Positions 19,013 to 27,904 of a stretch of 59,590 nt of DNA are shown one piece after another. The DNA is from Paracoccaceae bacterium (GTDB lineage: Bacteria; Pseudomonadota; Alphaproteobacteria; Rhodobacterales; Rhodobacteraceae). Position numbers and translations under genes: made by a program. The stretch covers positions 1 to 59,590 of the forward strand of contig JAUYQR010000012.1 of assembly GCA_030697175.1 (NCBI GenBank). The letters are read 5' to 3'. Below the pieces are notes generated by a model. It saw only the letters and a program-made list of their open reading frames with translations. It was not told the origin of the DNA and did no database searches. Every line of letters starts with the position of its first letter. Position 1 is the first letter of the stretch.

Positions 19013-19038
19013 AAAACCGCGCCCGATCGGGCGCGGTT
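19013..19038 (-). terminator. Terminator downstream of rpmG
   Basis: AACCGCGCCCGA/TCGGGCGCGGTT forms a perfect GC-rich palindrome. On the minus strand it is followed by TTCGTTT. It begins about 28 bp after the rpmG stop. Confidence 0.75.
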
Positions 19039-19065
19039 CTGAAAACGCAAGAGAGAGTGCAGATC

Positions 19066-19233
19066 TTACTTGATCTTGCCTTCCTTGTATTCGACATGCT
19101 CCCGCTTCACAGGATCATATTTCTTGACGACCATCTTTTCGGTCATGGTGCGGGCATTCTTCTGGGTCACATAAAAGTGCCCGGTGCCCGCCGTCGAGTT
19201 CAGACGGATCTTGATCGTGGCTGGCTTTGCCAT
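19066..19233 (-). CDS. rpmG: 50S ribosomal protein L33
   Basis: The 55-residue product is a complete L33 ([11 protein letters not shown] start, then F-Y-V-T-Q-K-N-A-R and K-K-Y-D-P-V-K-R). It has no zinc CxxC pairs, so it is the Cys-minus L33 type. A GGAGAAGCGACT site precedes the ATG at 19233. The frame runs upstream without a plausible start. Confidence 0.96.
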   Translation of the reverse strand: MAKPATIKIRLNSTAGTGHFYVTQKNARTMTEKMVVKKYDPVKREHVEYKEGKIK

Positions 19234-19414
19234 AGTCGCTTCTCCTGCATCGGCGACCTGTGGCCCCCGGTGAAATGCTTGAAGCCCGCCTTTTAGCCAC
19301 GAGGGCGGCAGAGTCAACAGCCAAACGCCAAGCCACGGCAATCATTAGACGCAGGCCGCCCGGTGCAGGGGTCGTGCCGCCGTCTCGGGTGGGTTAGACC
19401 CCGGGTCGGCAAGG

Positions 19415-19816
19415 TGCGCGGATGGCCTGTAAGCCGGATTTTGTCCAAGGGGTTGCCCCCTCTGGATGACCATTCCTCTGCCAACCGTGTTACCACGGCG
19501 GTCAAGCTGCCAACCCGGGCCTCTCGGGCGATGGCGTCCCTGGCAAGCGGTATCCCTGGCTTGCGCCCGGACCTACTGCCGCGAGGCCCCTATTTGGCAT
19601 TGCTCCGGGTGGGGCTTGCCGTGCCGGTCCTGTTGCCAGTCCCGCGGTGGGCTCTTACCCCACCGTTTCACCTTTACCCTTGCGAACAAGGGAAGTCTCT
19701 TCTCTGTGGCGCTTTCCCTGGGGTTGCCCCCGCCGGGGATTACCCGGCACCCTTGCCTTCTGGAGTCCGGACTTTCCTCGGAACTTGCGCCCCGCGGTCA
19801 TCCAGCCATCCGCGCG
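19415..19816 (-). ncRNA. rnpB: RNase P RNA (class A)
   Basis: On the minus strand the ~400-nt sequence begins GCGCGGATGGCTGG and soon carries the universal GAGGAAAGTCCGGACTCC element (CR-I). It ends with CCGGCTTACAGGCCATCCGC, which pairs with the 5' end to form P1. Internal class A elements such as GGTAAACGGTGG-like and CAGTAGGT-like stretches are visible. This is the catalytic RNA that matures tRNA 5' ends. Ends are accurate to a few bases. It starts only a few bp after the stop of the amidase gene upstream. Confidence 0.95.
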
Positions 19817-19824
19817 TCGCCGGG

Positions 19825-20496
19825 TTATGCCCGCCGTGCCGCGCCGTCAACGGAAAAGCGCCGGGCCAGATCTGCGGCAAGGGCGCGGTCGGTGGCGTCA
19901 GCCGGGCCTTTGGCCCAAGGTCGGAACCGCAGCCTGAAGGCCGCAAGCAAAAGCGCCTCGTCCGCGTCGGGAAAGCCGAACGTCCGTGCAGATGTGACGA
20001 AATCGGCCTGATCATCGCCCGGCTCGGGCCAGACCGACAGGCCGGCCTGCGCCAGACGCCGCCAGTCGAACCGCGGACCGGGGTCGGCCTTGCGGTCGGG
20101 CGCCATGTCGCTATGGCCGATCACCGCCTCGGGCCGGATCGACCAGCGCGCCAGAACGCCATCCAGCAGCGCCTCCAGGGCTGTCATTTGCCGGGCGGCA
20201 AAGGGTTCGTCACCCCGGTTGACCAGCTCGATCCCGATCGACCGGGAATTGACGTCATCGCGCCCGCCCCAGACACCTGCACCCGCGTGCCAGGCCCGCG
20301 CCGCCTCGTCTACAAGGCTGAGGACGGTGCCGTCGCGGTCGATCAGATAATGCGCGGAAACCTCGGCCATCGGGTCACACAGGCGCTCCAGCGCGACCTG
20401 GCAATCAGGCATGGCGGTGTAGTGCAACACCACCAGCTCTGGCCGCAGCCCGCCCCGCCGCTCGCCAAAGTTGGGCGAGGGGTGGGTCAGGCTCAC
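19825..20496 (-). CDS. N-acetylmuramoyl-L-alanine amidase (AmpD-like)
   Basis: The product (223 residues) is a zinc amidase_2 domain. It has V-V-L-H-Y-T-A-M with the first His ligand, S-I-G-I-E-L-V-N, and the second ligand set G-H-S-D-M-A-P-D-R-K-x-D-P-G. No signal peptide is visible, so it probably recycles cytoplasmic muropeptides. The GTG start at 20496 overlaps the TGA of the upstream lipoprotein gene as GTGA, indicating coupling; an earlier ATG at 20535 would be inside that gene. Confidence 0.87.
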   Translation of the reverse strand: MSLTHPSPNFGERRGGLRPELVVLHYTAMPDCQVALERLCDPMAEVSAHYLIDRDGTVLSLVDEAARAWHAGAGVWGGRDDVNSRSIGIELVNRGDEPFAARQMTALEALLDGVLARWSIRPEAVIGHSDMAPDRKADPGPRFDWRRLAQAGLSVWPEPGDDQADFVTSARTFGFPDADEALLLAAFRLRFRPWAKGPADATDRALAADLARRFSVDGAARRA

Positions 20497-21263
20497 TGCA
20501 ATGCGGTGCGGAAGGGGCGCGGATCCCAGGTGCAAGCGAAACCATCGCCGTCCGGGTCGACACCCAGGCGGTCACGCTCTGGCCCACCGACTTTCAGGAA
20601 TTCCTGCTGGGCAATGTCCGGGGATGTGAACTTGGCGCAGGCTGCAACCGGGTCACGCTTCACGATGCTGCGGCGCTGGTACAACTGCACGCCCGGTGCA
20701 TGTTTCGTTGCCAGCGCGTACTCCACGATGTTCGGCCCGGTATCGCCCGGCCGCTGCGGCAGATCTGTCGGCTGGACAACCACGTATTCCGACCGGTTGC
20801 GGGCGATCCGCTCCTTGTCGCTTTCGATGGTTTCGCGGCTGGAGACGGCGCCGAAGTCCTGTTCGTCCGAGATGCCGGTGTTGTTGTGGATCATCTCGCC
20901 GGACTCTTCCTTGATCCCCGCAGGTGCGCCGCCGCGTGGGCGGTTCGTGCTGTCAGGCAGGCCTACGTTGGCGCCTATCACACCGCCCTGAACACCACCC
21001 GGTGCAACCGTCGGCACGGGCGCGGGCAATCCTTCGGCGCGATCAATCGCAGCGGCCGCAGCGGCGGGATCAAACGTCCGGCCGACCGGAGGCACCACGA
21101 CCGGCATCGACGGCGTCGCAGAAGGCTGCGCCCCTCTGATGTAGGAGTTGTAGTCCTGAAATCCGACCCCGGAGCCTGAGTCAGGCACCGTAGGCGTGCA
21201 GGCCTGCAGCGCCACGGACGCCAGCATCACGCCCACAAGGGGGCGAAGGAATTTCACGGTCAT
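20493..21263 (-). CDS. Lipoprotein with C-terminal Excalibur-like domain
   Basis: The 256-residue product has a lipoprotein signal (S-V-A-L-Q-A-C). A long Pro/Gly-rich low-complexity linker and a middle domain follow (V-V-V-Q-P-T-D-L-P-Q-R-P, A-P-G-V-Q-L-Y-Q-R). The C-terminus D-P-D-G-D-G-F-A-C-T-W-D resembles the calcium-binding Excalibur motif. AGAGG precedes ATG 21263. It is coupled to a cell-wall amidase, which suggests an envelope role. Function is otherwise unknown. Confidence 0.78.
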   Translation of the reverse strand: MTVKFLRPLVGVMLASVALQACTPTVPDSGSGVGFQDYNSYIRGAQPSATPSMPVVVPPVGRTFDPAAAAAAIDRAEGLPAPVPTVAPGGVQGGVIGANVGLPDSTNRPRGGAPAGIKEESGEMIHNNTGISDEQDFGAVSSRETIESDKERIARNRSEYVVVQPTDLPQRPGDTGPNIVEYALATKHAPGVQLYQRRSIVKRDPVAACAKFTSPDIAQQEFLKVGGPERDRLGVDPDGDGFACTWDPRPFRTALQ

Positions 21264-21295
21264 CACTGCCTCTGGAACACTGCTTTTCGCGCCCC

Positions 21296-22774
21296 TTACC
21301 ACCATTTATCCGGTTTGGCCACAAAGCCTGCGGCCTTCTCCAGCACATGGGCGTGATTGAGAAGCCCCGCTTCGTCCCAGGGCCTCCCGATCAGTTGCAG
21401 ACCGAGCGGCAGACCCTGACGATCCAGCCCGACCGGCACCGCGATGCCCGGCAGACCCGCAAGGTTTACAGTCACGGTGAAGATGTCGTTCAGATACATC
21501 TCGATCGGGTCGGCATTCGACATCTCGCCCAGACCGAAGGCGGCAGAAGGCGTGGCCGGGGTCAGGATGGCGTCGACACCGTCGGCAAAGACCGTCTCGA
21601 AATCGCGCTTGATCAAGGCCCGCACCTTGCGCGCCCGGTTGTAGTAGGCGTCGTAGAAACCGGCCGACAATACATAGGTGCCAACCATCACGCGACGCTG
21701 CACCTCGGGGCCAAAGCCTTCGGCGCGGGTCTTTTCATACATCTCGGTGATGCCGTCACCTGCCGAAAGCTTGGCACGGTGACCGTAACGCACGCCGTCA
21801 TAGCGCGCGAGGTTCGACGAAGCCTCGGCCGGCGCGATCACGTAATAGGCGGGCAGCGCGTATTTCGTGTGCGGCAGGCTGATGTCACGCACAACCGCGC
21901 CCGCATCGCGCAGCATCGCGATGCCCTTCTGCCACAGCGCCTCGATCTCGTCTGGCATCCCGTCCATGCGGTATTCGCGGGGGATGCCGATCACCTTGCC
22001 ACGGATGTCGCCGGTCAGCGCCGCTTCGAAATCCGGCACGGGAATGTCCGCGCTGGTCGAATCCTTTGCATCATGCCCGCACATCGCGCCCAGCATGATG
22101 GCCGCATCGCGCACCGTCTTGGTCATCGGCCCGGCCTGATCCAGCGACGATGCGAAGGCGACGATGCCCCAGCGGCTGACACGGCCGTAGGTCGGCTTGA
22201 TCCCGACGATCCCGGTAAAGGCCGCGGGCTGGCGGATCGATCCGCCGGTATCGGTTCCGGTGGCCGCGATGCACAGATCGGCCGCAACCGCCGACGCCGA
22301 CCCGCCCGATGACCCACCCGGCGTAAGCTTTCGGCCGTCCACCTTCCACGGGTTCACCACGTCGCCGTAGCACGAGGTCTCGTTCGACGATCCCATCGCG
22401 AACTCGTCCATGTTCAGCTTGCCCAGCATCACGGCACCTGCGCCGAACAACCTGGCCGTGACCGTGGATTCGTACTCTGGCCTGAACCCCTTGAGGATGT
22501 TCGAGGCGGCCTGGCTTGGCACGCCCTTGGTGCAGAACAGGTCCTTGATCCCAAGGGGAATTCCGCACATCGCCGGGGCATCGCCCGCAGCCAGCCGCAC
22601 ATCGGCCGCCCGCGCCTGATCCAGCGCGATATCGGGCGTCTTGTGCACGAAGGCGTTCAGACCGTCGCCCGCGTCGATTGCCGTAAGGCAGGACATCGTC
22701 AGGTCGACTGCCGTGATCTCGCCCTTGCGCAGGGCGTCGCGTGCCGCTGCGATGGTCCATGTGTTCGCGCTCAT
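21296..22774 (-). CDS. gatA: Glutamyl-tRNA(Gln) amidotransferase subunit A
   Basis: The 492-residue amidase subunit has the Ser-Ser-Lys amidase signature: K-D-L-F-C in the lysine loop, G-G-S-S-G-G-S near residue 155 and [11 protein letters not shown]. It hydrolyses glutamine to supply ammonia for conversion of Glu-tRNA(Gln) to Gln-tRNA(Gln) with GatB and GatC. It follows gatC with a 4-bp overlap (ATGA). gatB is not in the window, which is common in this group. Confidence 0.96.
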   Translation of the reverse strand: MSANTWTIAAARDALRKGEITAVDLTMSCLTAIDAGDGLNAFVHKTPDIALDQARAADVRLAAGDAPAMCGIPLGIKDLFCTKGVPSQAASNILKGFRPEYESTVTARLFGAGAVMLGKLNMDEFAMGSSNETSCYGDVVNPWKVDGRKLTPGGSSGGSASAVAADLCIAATGTDTGGSIRQPAAFTGIVGIKPTYGRVSRWGIVAFASSLDQAGPMTKTVRDAAIMLGAMCGHDAKDSTSADIPVPDFEAALTGDIRGKVIGIPREYRMDGMPDEIEALWQKGIAMLRDAGAVVRDISLPHTKYALPAYYVIAPAEASSNLARYDGVRYGHRAKLSAGDGITEMYEKTRAEGFGPEVQRRVMVGTYVLSAGFYDAYYNRARKVRALIKRDFETVFADGVDAILTPATPSAAFGLGEMSNADPIEMYLNDIFTVTVNLAGLPGIAVPVGLDRQGLPLGLQLIGRPWDEAGLLNHAHVLEKAAGFVAKPDKWW

Positions 22775-23058
22775 TCCACCACCTTCGGCACCGCAAAGAA
22801 CCCCTCGCGCGCATCCGGCGCGTTCTTCAGCACCGCCGCCTGCTGGTTGCCATCCGTCACGACATCGGCCCGCCGCTTCAGGCGCATCGGGGTCACCGAG
22901 GTCATCGGCTCCACTCCGGTCACGTCAACTTCGTTCAACTGTTCCATGAACCCGAGGATGCCGGAAAGCTGCCCGGCCAGCTTTGGCAAGTCCGCCTCAT
23001 CCACCCGGATGCGCGCCAGTTTCGCAACCTTGCGCGCGGTGTCGATATCAATGGCCAT
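22771..23058 (-). CDS. gatC: Glutamyl-tRNA(Gln) amidotransferase subunit C
   Basis: The 95-residue product shows the GatC pattern: [19 protein letters not shown] and the C-terminal [15 protein letters not shown]. It stabilises GatA. ATG 23058 has GGGGAAAG upstream. It overlaps gatA by four bases. Confidence 0.96.
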   Translation of the reverse strand: MAIDIDTARKVAKLARIRVDEADLPKLAGQLSGILGFMEQLNEVDVTGVEPMTSVTPMRLKRRADVVTDGNQQAAVLKNAPDAREGFFAVPKVVE

Positions 23059-23130
23059 TGGGCTTTCCCCTGTCGCTGTCTCGCCCATTTACAAAGCCGG
23101 GCGACGCGCTGCAAGCGACGATGGGCGTTG

Positions 23131-24306
23131 TCAGAGGTCAAGCGAACCGAGCAGTTGCCGCGCAGTTGCGCGGGCATCGAACTGCGCTACCGCCCGCGTC
23201 CGGGCCGCCTCGCCGATATGGCGGCGCAATGCAGGGTTTTCGACCAGCTTGCGCAGCGCGTCGCCGATTGCCGAAACGTCCTGCTGCGCGACCAAAAGCC
23301 CGTCCACGCCATCCGTGATCATGTCGGCCGTGCCGCCGATTTCGGAACAGATGACAGGCAAGCCAACTGCCATCGCCTCCATCACCGCGACTGGCGCCGC
23401 TTCGCCATGACCAAAGCTGGTCAGCACGAAGCCATCGGCACCCTGCAAGACCTGCAAGACCTCGTCCTGAGAGATTGCCCCCAGAAAGCGGACCTCGGCC
23501 TCCAGCCCCAGCGCTGCCACCTCGGTCTGGATCATGGCCCGCGCGGGGCCGTCACCCGCGATTGCGTAAGTCAATTTTTGCCCCTGATCGAGAACCTGCC
23601 GCATTGCCCGCAAGAAGAAGACATGGCCCTTCGTCATGTTCAGGCGTGCGATCGACACGAACTGCGGCACTGCACGCCCGGCGTCAGATGCGGGTCTGAA
23701 CCGCGCCGTGTCCACGCCCATCGTGATCACCGGCACCCGAGCCTTCGGCGACACCGCCAGGATCTCGTCACGCAGCGGCCGTGTCACAGCCTGCACGAAG
23801 CGCGCCCGCGCGAACTTTGCCGCATGGTCATGACCGTAAACGTCAAGGTTTCCATGCAAGGTCAGCGAATAGGTCACGTCATCGAGGATATGCGCCAGCA
23901 CCGCCAGATGCGCCGCATTTGCGCAGGAATGGACATGCAGATGCCGCGCCCCGGCCTTGCGCATCGCAAGGCACAGGTCGGCAGCGCTTGGCAGCATCGT
24001 CGCAACCCGCAGCCGGTCTTTCCAGCCGCTGTCCGCCAGACCGGTCACGTATCGCAGCGCCGCTGCCACTCGCGCCGGTCGAGCAGCCAGGAAACGTGCC
24101 GGAGCGGTCAGCGGTGGTGGAAACAGATAGCGCGTCCGCTTGCGCGCCTCGGCGGCAAATGCGTGCGGGCAGGCATCCGGCGCGGGACGCCGCGTGGACA
24201 ACATCACAACCGAGACGCCCTCGGCCTCCAGGGCCTGCACCTCGCGCCAGAAGAACGCATGCGTCTGGTTCGGAAACTCTGGCACCAGGTAGGCAAGGAC
24301 GGGCAT
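23131..24306 (-). CDS. GT4-family glycosyltransferase
   Basis: The product (391 residues) has the two-domain GT-B fold. Visible are the N-terminal Y-L-V-P-E-F-P-N-Q-T-H loop, H-V-H-S-C-A-N-A-A-H in domain one, and the GT4 E-x7-E type motif in G-H-G-E-A-A-P-V-A-V-M-E-A-M-A-V-G. Colanic-acid or exopolysaccharide transferases look similar. The start is ATG 24306 with GGAGG upstream. No polysaccharide cluster surrounds it, so the acceptor is unknown. Confidence 0.88.
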   Translation of the reverse strand: MPVLAYLVPEFPNQTHAFFWREVQALEAEGVSVVMLSTRRPAPDACPHAFAAEARKRTRYLFPPPLTAPARFLAARPARVAAALRYVTGLADSGWKDRLRVATMLPSAADLCLAMRKAGARHLHVHSCANAAHLAVLAHILDDVTYSLTLHGNLDVYGHDHAAKFARARFVQAVTRPLRDEILAVSPKARVPVITMGVDTARFRPASDAGRAVPQFVSIARLNMTKGHVFFLRAMRQVLDQGQKLTYAIAGDGPARAMIQTEVAALGLEAEVRFLGAISQDEVLQVLQGADGFVLTSFGHGEAAPVAVMEAMAVGLPVICSEIGGTADMITDGVDGLLVAQQDVSAIGDALRKLVENPALRRHIGEAARTRAVAQFDARATARQLLGSLDL

Positions 24307-24489
24307 CAAAGCCTCCGGTAGGACTGTCGCGTTTATCGCCCGGCCTTGCATCTTGGGGCAAGCCCCCTACTGTTCACCACCCGCACAACGGGGACGGTTT
24401 CCCGCCCATGCCCGCACCGCATGTGCGAAACCGCTTGCGCTGCGCCGCAGCACGGGTTGTCCTTCCCCATCCCAAGGAACGAGGCTTTC

Positions 24490-25188
24490 ATGCAGATCAC
24501 CTGGCTTGGCCACTCCGGCTTTCGTATCGAAATCGAATCGGCTGTTCTCTTGATCGACCCTTGGCTGACCGGGAACCCGATGTTTCCCGCCGACCGCCGG
24601 GACGAGGCCTTGGCAGGCGCCACGCATATTCTTTTGACCCATGCGCATGGCGACCATGCCAGCGACGCCGCTGCCATCGCCGCCGAAAAGGCAATCCCGA
24701 TCGCCTGCATCCATGAAGTGTCCGAGTGGCTGAACGCCAAGGGTGCCGCCCGCACCATCGGCTTTGGCAAGGGTGGCACCATCACGGCGAACGGCGCGCG
24801 GATCACCATGGTGAACGCGACCCATTCCGCCAGCATCGACTTTTCCGATGGAGGCCTGCTGCCGGCGGGCTCGGCGGCAGGCTTCATGATCGCGGGCGAA
24901 GAACATGTGATCTACGTCTCGGGCGACACCGACATCATGGCCGACATGGGCTGGATGGCTGAATATCACCAGCCCGACATCGGCATCCTGTCCTGCGGCG
25001 GCCATTACACGATGGACATGGATCGGGCGGCCTTTGCGGCGCGCAAGTATTTCAACTTTCGCACCGTGATCCCGTGCCATTACAAGACCTTCCCAATTCT
25101 GGCGCAGGATGCTTCTGTCCTGCGCTCGGGCCTGCCGCCGGGGATCGAACTGATCGAGCCTGAGGTGCTGGTGCCGCTGCGGTTCTAA
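24490..25188 (+). CDS. MBL-fold metal-dependent hydrolase (UPF0173-like)
   Basis: The 232-residue product begins M-Q-I-T-W-L-G-H-S-G-F and has the metallo-beta-lactamase metal motif H-A-H-G-D-H, a later His in N-A-T-H-S, Asp in S-G-D-T-D and a final His in P-C-H-Y. Such UPF0173 proteins are uncharacterised hydrolases. AAGGAACGAGG precedes the ATG. Its stop overlaps the convergent deaminase stop by 4 bp. Confidence 0.88.
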   Translation: MQITWLGHSGFRIEIESAVLLIDPWLTGNPMFPADRRDEALAGATHILLTHAHGDHASDAAAIAAEKAIPIACIHEVSEWLNAKGAARTIGFGKGGTITANGARITMVNATHSASIDFSDGGLLPAGSAAGFMIAGEEHVIYVSGDTDIMADMGWMAEYHQPDIGILSCGGHYTMDMDRAAFAARKYFNFRTVIPCHYKTFPILAQDASVLRSGLPPGIELIEPEVLVPLRF

Positions 25189-25664
25189 CCCGCCGCGTCG
25201 TCGCTGCGCCGGTCGCGAAAGAACGCCTTCAGCAAGGCTTCCGCCTCGGCCCCGGCGATGCCGTCATAGACCTCGGGCGTGTGGTGACATTGGGGATGGC
25301 TGAACACGCGCGCGCCGACGGCGACCCCGCCGGACTTCGGGTCCGCCGCGCCATAATAAAGCCGTCCGATGCGTGCTGCCGCGATGGCTGCGGCACACAT
25401 CGGGCATGGCTCCAGCGTGACGTAAAGATCGTGTCCGACCAGACGCTCGGACCCAAGCGCCGCACAGGCGGCCCGGATTGCCAGCATCTCGGCATGTGCG
25501 GTGGGGTCGGCCAGTTCCCGCGTGCGGTTGCCCGCCCGCGCGACAACCCGACCCTCAGCCACGACCACCGCCCCGACCGGCACCTCGCCGCGCGCGCCCG
25601 CTGCCCGCGCCTCGTCCAGCGCAGCCACCATGAACGATCGGAACCCTTCGCGTTGCTCTTTCAT
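25185..25664 (-). CDS. tadA: tRNA(adenine34) deaminase
   Basis: The 159-residue protein is a cytidine/deoxycytidylate deaminase-fold enzyme with H-A-E-M (H57, E59) and P-C-P-M-C (C87, C90) zinc and catalytic residues, plus the N-R-T-R-E-L substrate loop. It makes inosine at the wobble position of tRNA-Arg. An alternative start at the internal Met 12 would give 148 residues. This tadA is not related to the tad pilus genes. Confidence 0.92.
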   Translation of the reverse strand: MKEQREGFRSFMVAALDEARAAGARGEVPVGAVVVAEGRVVARAGNRTRELADPTAHAEMLAIRAACAALGSERLVGHDLYVTLEPCPMCAAAIAAARIGRLYYGAADPKSGGVAVGARVFSHPQCHHTPEVYDGIAGAEAEALLKAFFRDRRSDDAAG

Positions 25665-25741
25665 CCGTCCTCAAATATCCTCGGGGGTCCGGGGGTGGAA
25701 AACCCCCGGGGCTGGCCACCCCGCGCCCAAGGATGACGCTC
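25665..25741. repeat. G/C-rich hairpin repeat upstream of tadA/rluB
   Basis: The divergent gap holds CCGGGGGT-GGAAA-ACCCCCGG (25689-25709), an eight-pair hairpin preceded by CAAATATCCTCGGGGGTCC. I recognise this CAAATA-CCGGGGGTCCGGGGG arrangement as a repetitive intergenic motif in Rhodobacteraceae genomes. Both genes must have their promoters here or within it. Confidence 0.6.
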
Positions 25742-26827
25742 ATGGCCGACAATGAAAAGCCCAAAGCCCCGGCCCCAAAGCCCACCCGCAAGCCCGTTCG
25801 CAAGCCTGCCGCTGTGACGGCGGAAAAAACCGGCGCGCCGGAAGGCGAGCGTATCGCAAAGGTGCTGTCGCGCGCGGGCATCTCGTCGCGGCGCGAGGCG
25901 GAGCGGCTGATCGAACTGGGCGAGGTCACCGTCAACGGCAAGGTCATCACCTCGCCTGCCCTGAACGTGACGGCCAGTGACAAGATCACCGTGCGGGGCG
26001 AACCCGTTGGCGCGCCGGACGTGCCGCGCCTTTGGCTTTACTACAAGCCCGACGGCCTTGTTACCTCTGCCTCGGATGAAAAAGGCCGCGACACCGTGTT
26101 CGACAACCTGCCCGAGGACATGCCGCGCGTGATGTCGGTGGGTCGGCTTGACCTGAATTCCGAGGGCCTTTTGCTGCTGACCAACGATGGCGGCCTGAAG
26201 CGCCGGCTTGAGCTTCCGTCGACCGGATGGCTGCGCAAGTACCGAGTCCGGGTCAAGGGCAACCCCACCGATCCCGATCTGGAACCGCTGCGCAAGGGCA
26301 TCACGGTCGACGGCGAACGCTTTCAGCCGATGGACGTTCGGCTTGACCGGCATCAGGGCGCCAACGCCTGGCTGACGGTCGGCATCCGCGAAGGCCGCAA
26401 CCGCGAAATTCGCCGCGCGATGGAGCATATCGGCCTGACCGTGAACCGACTGATCCGGATTTCCTACGGCCCGTTCCGCCTGAACGAGATGAAGCCCGGC
26501 GAGGTCGAAGAGATTCGCGGCAAGGTGCTGCGCGACCAGCTTGGCTTGGCCGAGGAGGACGGGAAAGCCATCACCCGCAAGCCACGGCCCCCCGCGAAAG
26601 GCGAGGTGAAGGCCGATGCAAGACCGGGGTCGAAATCGGATGCAAAGCCCGCAGCAAAGCCGACGCGCCGGCCTTTGAAACCCGGTGAAGGGCTGAAGAC
26701 CCTGTCTGAAACCTGGCAGTCAGCCACCCGCCGCCCGGCCAACCCCGACGCGCCACGCAAACCTGCCGGGCGCAACGCTGGCACCCGCAAACCGGGCCCG
26801 CGCCCGGTCAAGCCGCGCAATTCCTGA
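25742..26827 (+). CDS. rluB: RluB-like 23S rRNA pseudouridine synthase
   Basis: The product has an N-terminal Lys/Pro/Ala extension, an S4 RNA-binding domain (residues ~35-90), the pseudouridine synthase core with catalytic Asp in G-R-L-D-L-N-S-E-G-L-L (D137) and R-E-G-R-N-R-E-I-R-R, then a long basic disordered tail. It modifies U2605-region residues of 23S rRNA (E. coli numbering). ATG 25742 has AAGGA at good spacing; ATG 25733 would overlap it. The long C-terminal tail is common in this group. Confidence 0.91.
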   Translation: MADNEKPKAPAPKPTRKPVRKPAAVTAEKTGAPEGERIAKVLSRAGISSRREAERLIELGEVTVNGKVITSPALNVTASDKITVRGEPVGAPDVPRLWLYYKPDGLVTSASDEKGRDTVFDNLPEDMPRVMSVGRLDLNSEGLLLLTNDGGLKRRLELPSTGWLRKYRVRVKGNPTDPDLEPLRKGITVDGERFQPMDVRLDRHQGANAWLTVGIREGRNREIRRAMEHIGLTVNRLIRISYGPFRLNEMKPGEVEEIRGKVLRDQLGLAEEDGKAITRKPRPPAKGEVKADARPGSKSDAKPAAKPTRRPLKPGEGLKTLSETWQSATRRPANPDAPRKPAGRNAGTRKPGPRPVKPRNS

Positions 26828-26932
26828 CCCTCGCAAGCCGGAAGAATACCGCACATTCCTGCCACCAACTCTGGCAAGCCGTGGTGCCTTGGGCTAGGGT
26901 GATCCGGTCGGATCTGGCAAAGGAAATCCAGC

Positions 26933-27016
26933 GTGTCGGAAAGCGGGATCAAGACCTTGTCCTTTGTGCTGCTGGTCGCGCTTATCCTGTATGTCGCCGG
27001 TTCGGGGGGCATCTGA
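26933..27016 (+). CDS. 27-residue single-span membrane peptide
   Basis: A small frame starts at GTG 26933 with AAAGGA about 8 bp upstream and ends TGA at 27014-27016, overlapping the ATG of the XpaC gene (TGATG). The peptide has a short polar N-terminus and one hydrophobic helix of ~15 residues (L-S-F-V-L-L-V-A-L-I-L-Y-V-A). A good ribosome site and exact stop-start overlap support translation. It opens the TelA/XpaC cluster. Function is unknown; it could instead be a leader peptide. Confidence 0.6.
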   Translation: MSESGIKTLSFVLLVALILYVAGSGGI

Positions 27017-27888
27017 TGGCCGAACGATACGGCGGCAAATACAGCCCCACCGGCAATCGCCCCGCCGCTGGCGCTCCCCATCCGCAAACCATCGCAGCCG
27101 CCAAACCGCGCGGCCTTTGGCGCAGCCGGGTGTTGTTCCTGTCGGCCTTGGCCTTTCTGTTTCCCGCCTTTGGCGACGACCCCCGCGACATGCTGATGGG
27201 TCTTGCCGCTGGCGGTCTTCTGGTTCTGTCCGCTTGGCTTACCCGGCAGGGGCAATATGCCGAAGCGGCCTACGCGGCCCGCAAGCTCGCCCGTCGCCCG
27301 GCGATCCCGCGCAAACTCTTTGGCGCGGTGCTGACTGGTGCCGCCTTGGCGGTGGGCGGCATCATTGCCGAGCCGGGCCTGCTTTACCCGACCCTCTTCG
27401 CCCTTGTCGGCGCGGGGCTTCACCTGCTTTCCTTCGGCCTTGACCCGATGTCCGACAAGGGGATGGAGGGGATTGACGCCTTTCAGACCGGCCGCGTGGC
27501 CCATGCCGTCGAAGAAGGCGAAAAACACCTTGCCGCTATGAAGGACGCGATCCTGCGCGCCCGTGATCGCCAGCTTGAAGCCCGTGTCGACCGCTTTGCC
27601 AGCGCCGCCCGCAGCCTGTTTCGCACCGTCGAGGGCGACCCCGGCGACCTGACCGCTGCGCGCAAGTATCTGTCGGTCTACCTGATCGGCGCGCGCGATG
27701 CGACGATCAAGTTCGCCGACCACTATGCGCAGACCCGCGACACGCAGGCCCGCGCCGATTACGAGGCGCTGCTCACCGACCTTGAAACCACCTTCGCCAG
27801 CCGCACCACAGCGCTTCTGTCCAACAGCCGCACCGACCTTGACGTCGAGATTTCGGTGCTGCGTGATCGGCTGAAGCTCGACCATTGA
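27016..27888 (+). CDS. XpaC-like (5-bromo-4-chloroindolyl phosphate hydrolysis) protein
   Basis: The 290-residue product has a polar N-terminus and two clusters of hydrophobic helices (residues ~35-75 and ~98-145). A C-terminal cytoplasmic helical domain follows with V-D-R-F-A-S-A-A-R-S-L-F-R-T-V-E, A-R-K-Y-L-S-V-Y-L and L-T-D-L-E-T-T-F. This is the XpaC family, which in Bacillus sits beside a TelA homologue; its biochemistry is unresolved. TelA follows after 16 bp here too, so the two probably work together at the membrane. Confidence 0.82.
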   Translation: MAERYGGKYSPTGNRPAAGAPHPQTIAAAKPRGLWRSRVLFLSALAFLFPAFGDDPRDMLMGLAAGGLLVLSAWLTRQGQYAEAAYAARKLARRPAIPRKLFGAVLTGAALAVGGIIAEPGLLYPTLFALVGAGLHLLSFGLDPMSDKGMEGIDAFQTGRVAHAVEEGEKHLAAMKDAILRARDRQLEARVDRFASAARSLFRTVEGDPGDLTAARKYLSVYLIGARDATIKFADHYAQTRDTQARADYEALLTDLETTFASRTTALLSNSRTDLDVEISVLRDRLKLDH

Positions 27889-27904
27889 CCAGTAGAGGGA
27901 TGCC

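Noticed and set aside
19363-20991. 542-codon plus-strand frame over rnpB and the amidase
   Set aside because: It covers the RNase P RNA and runs antisense to two supported genes.
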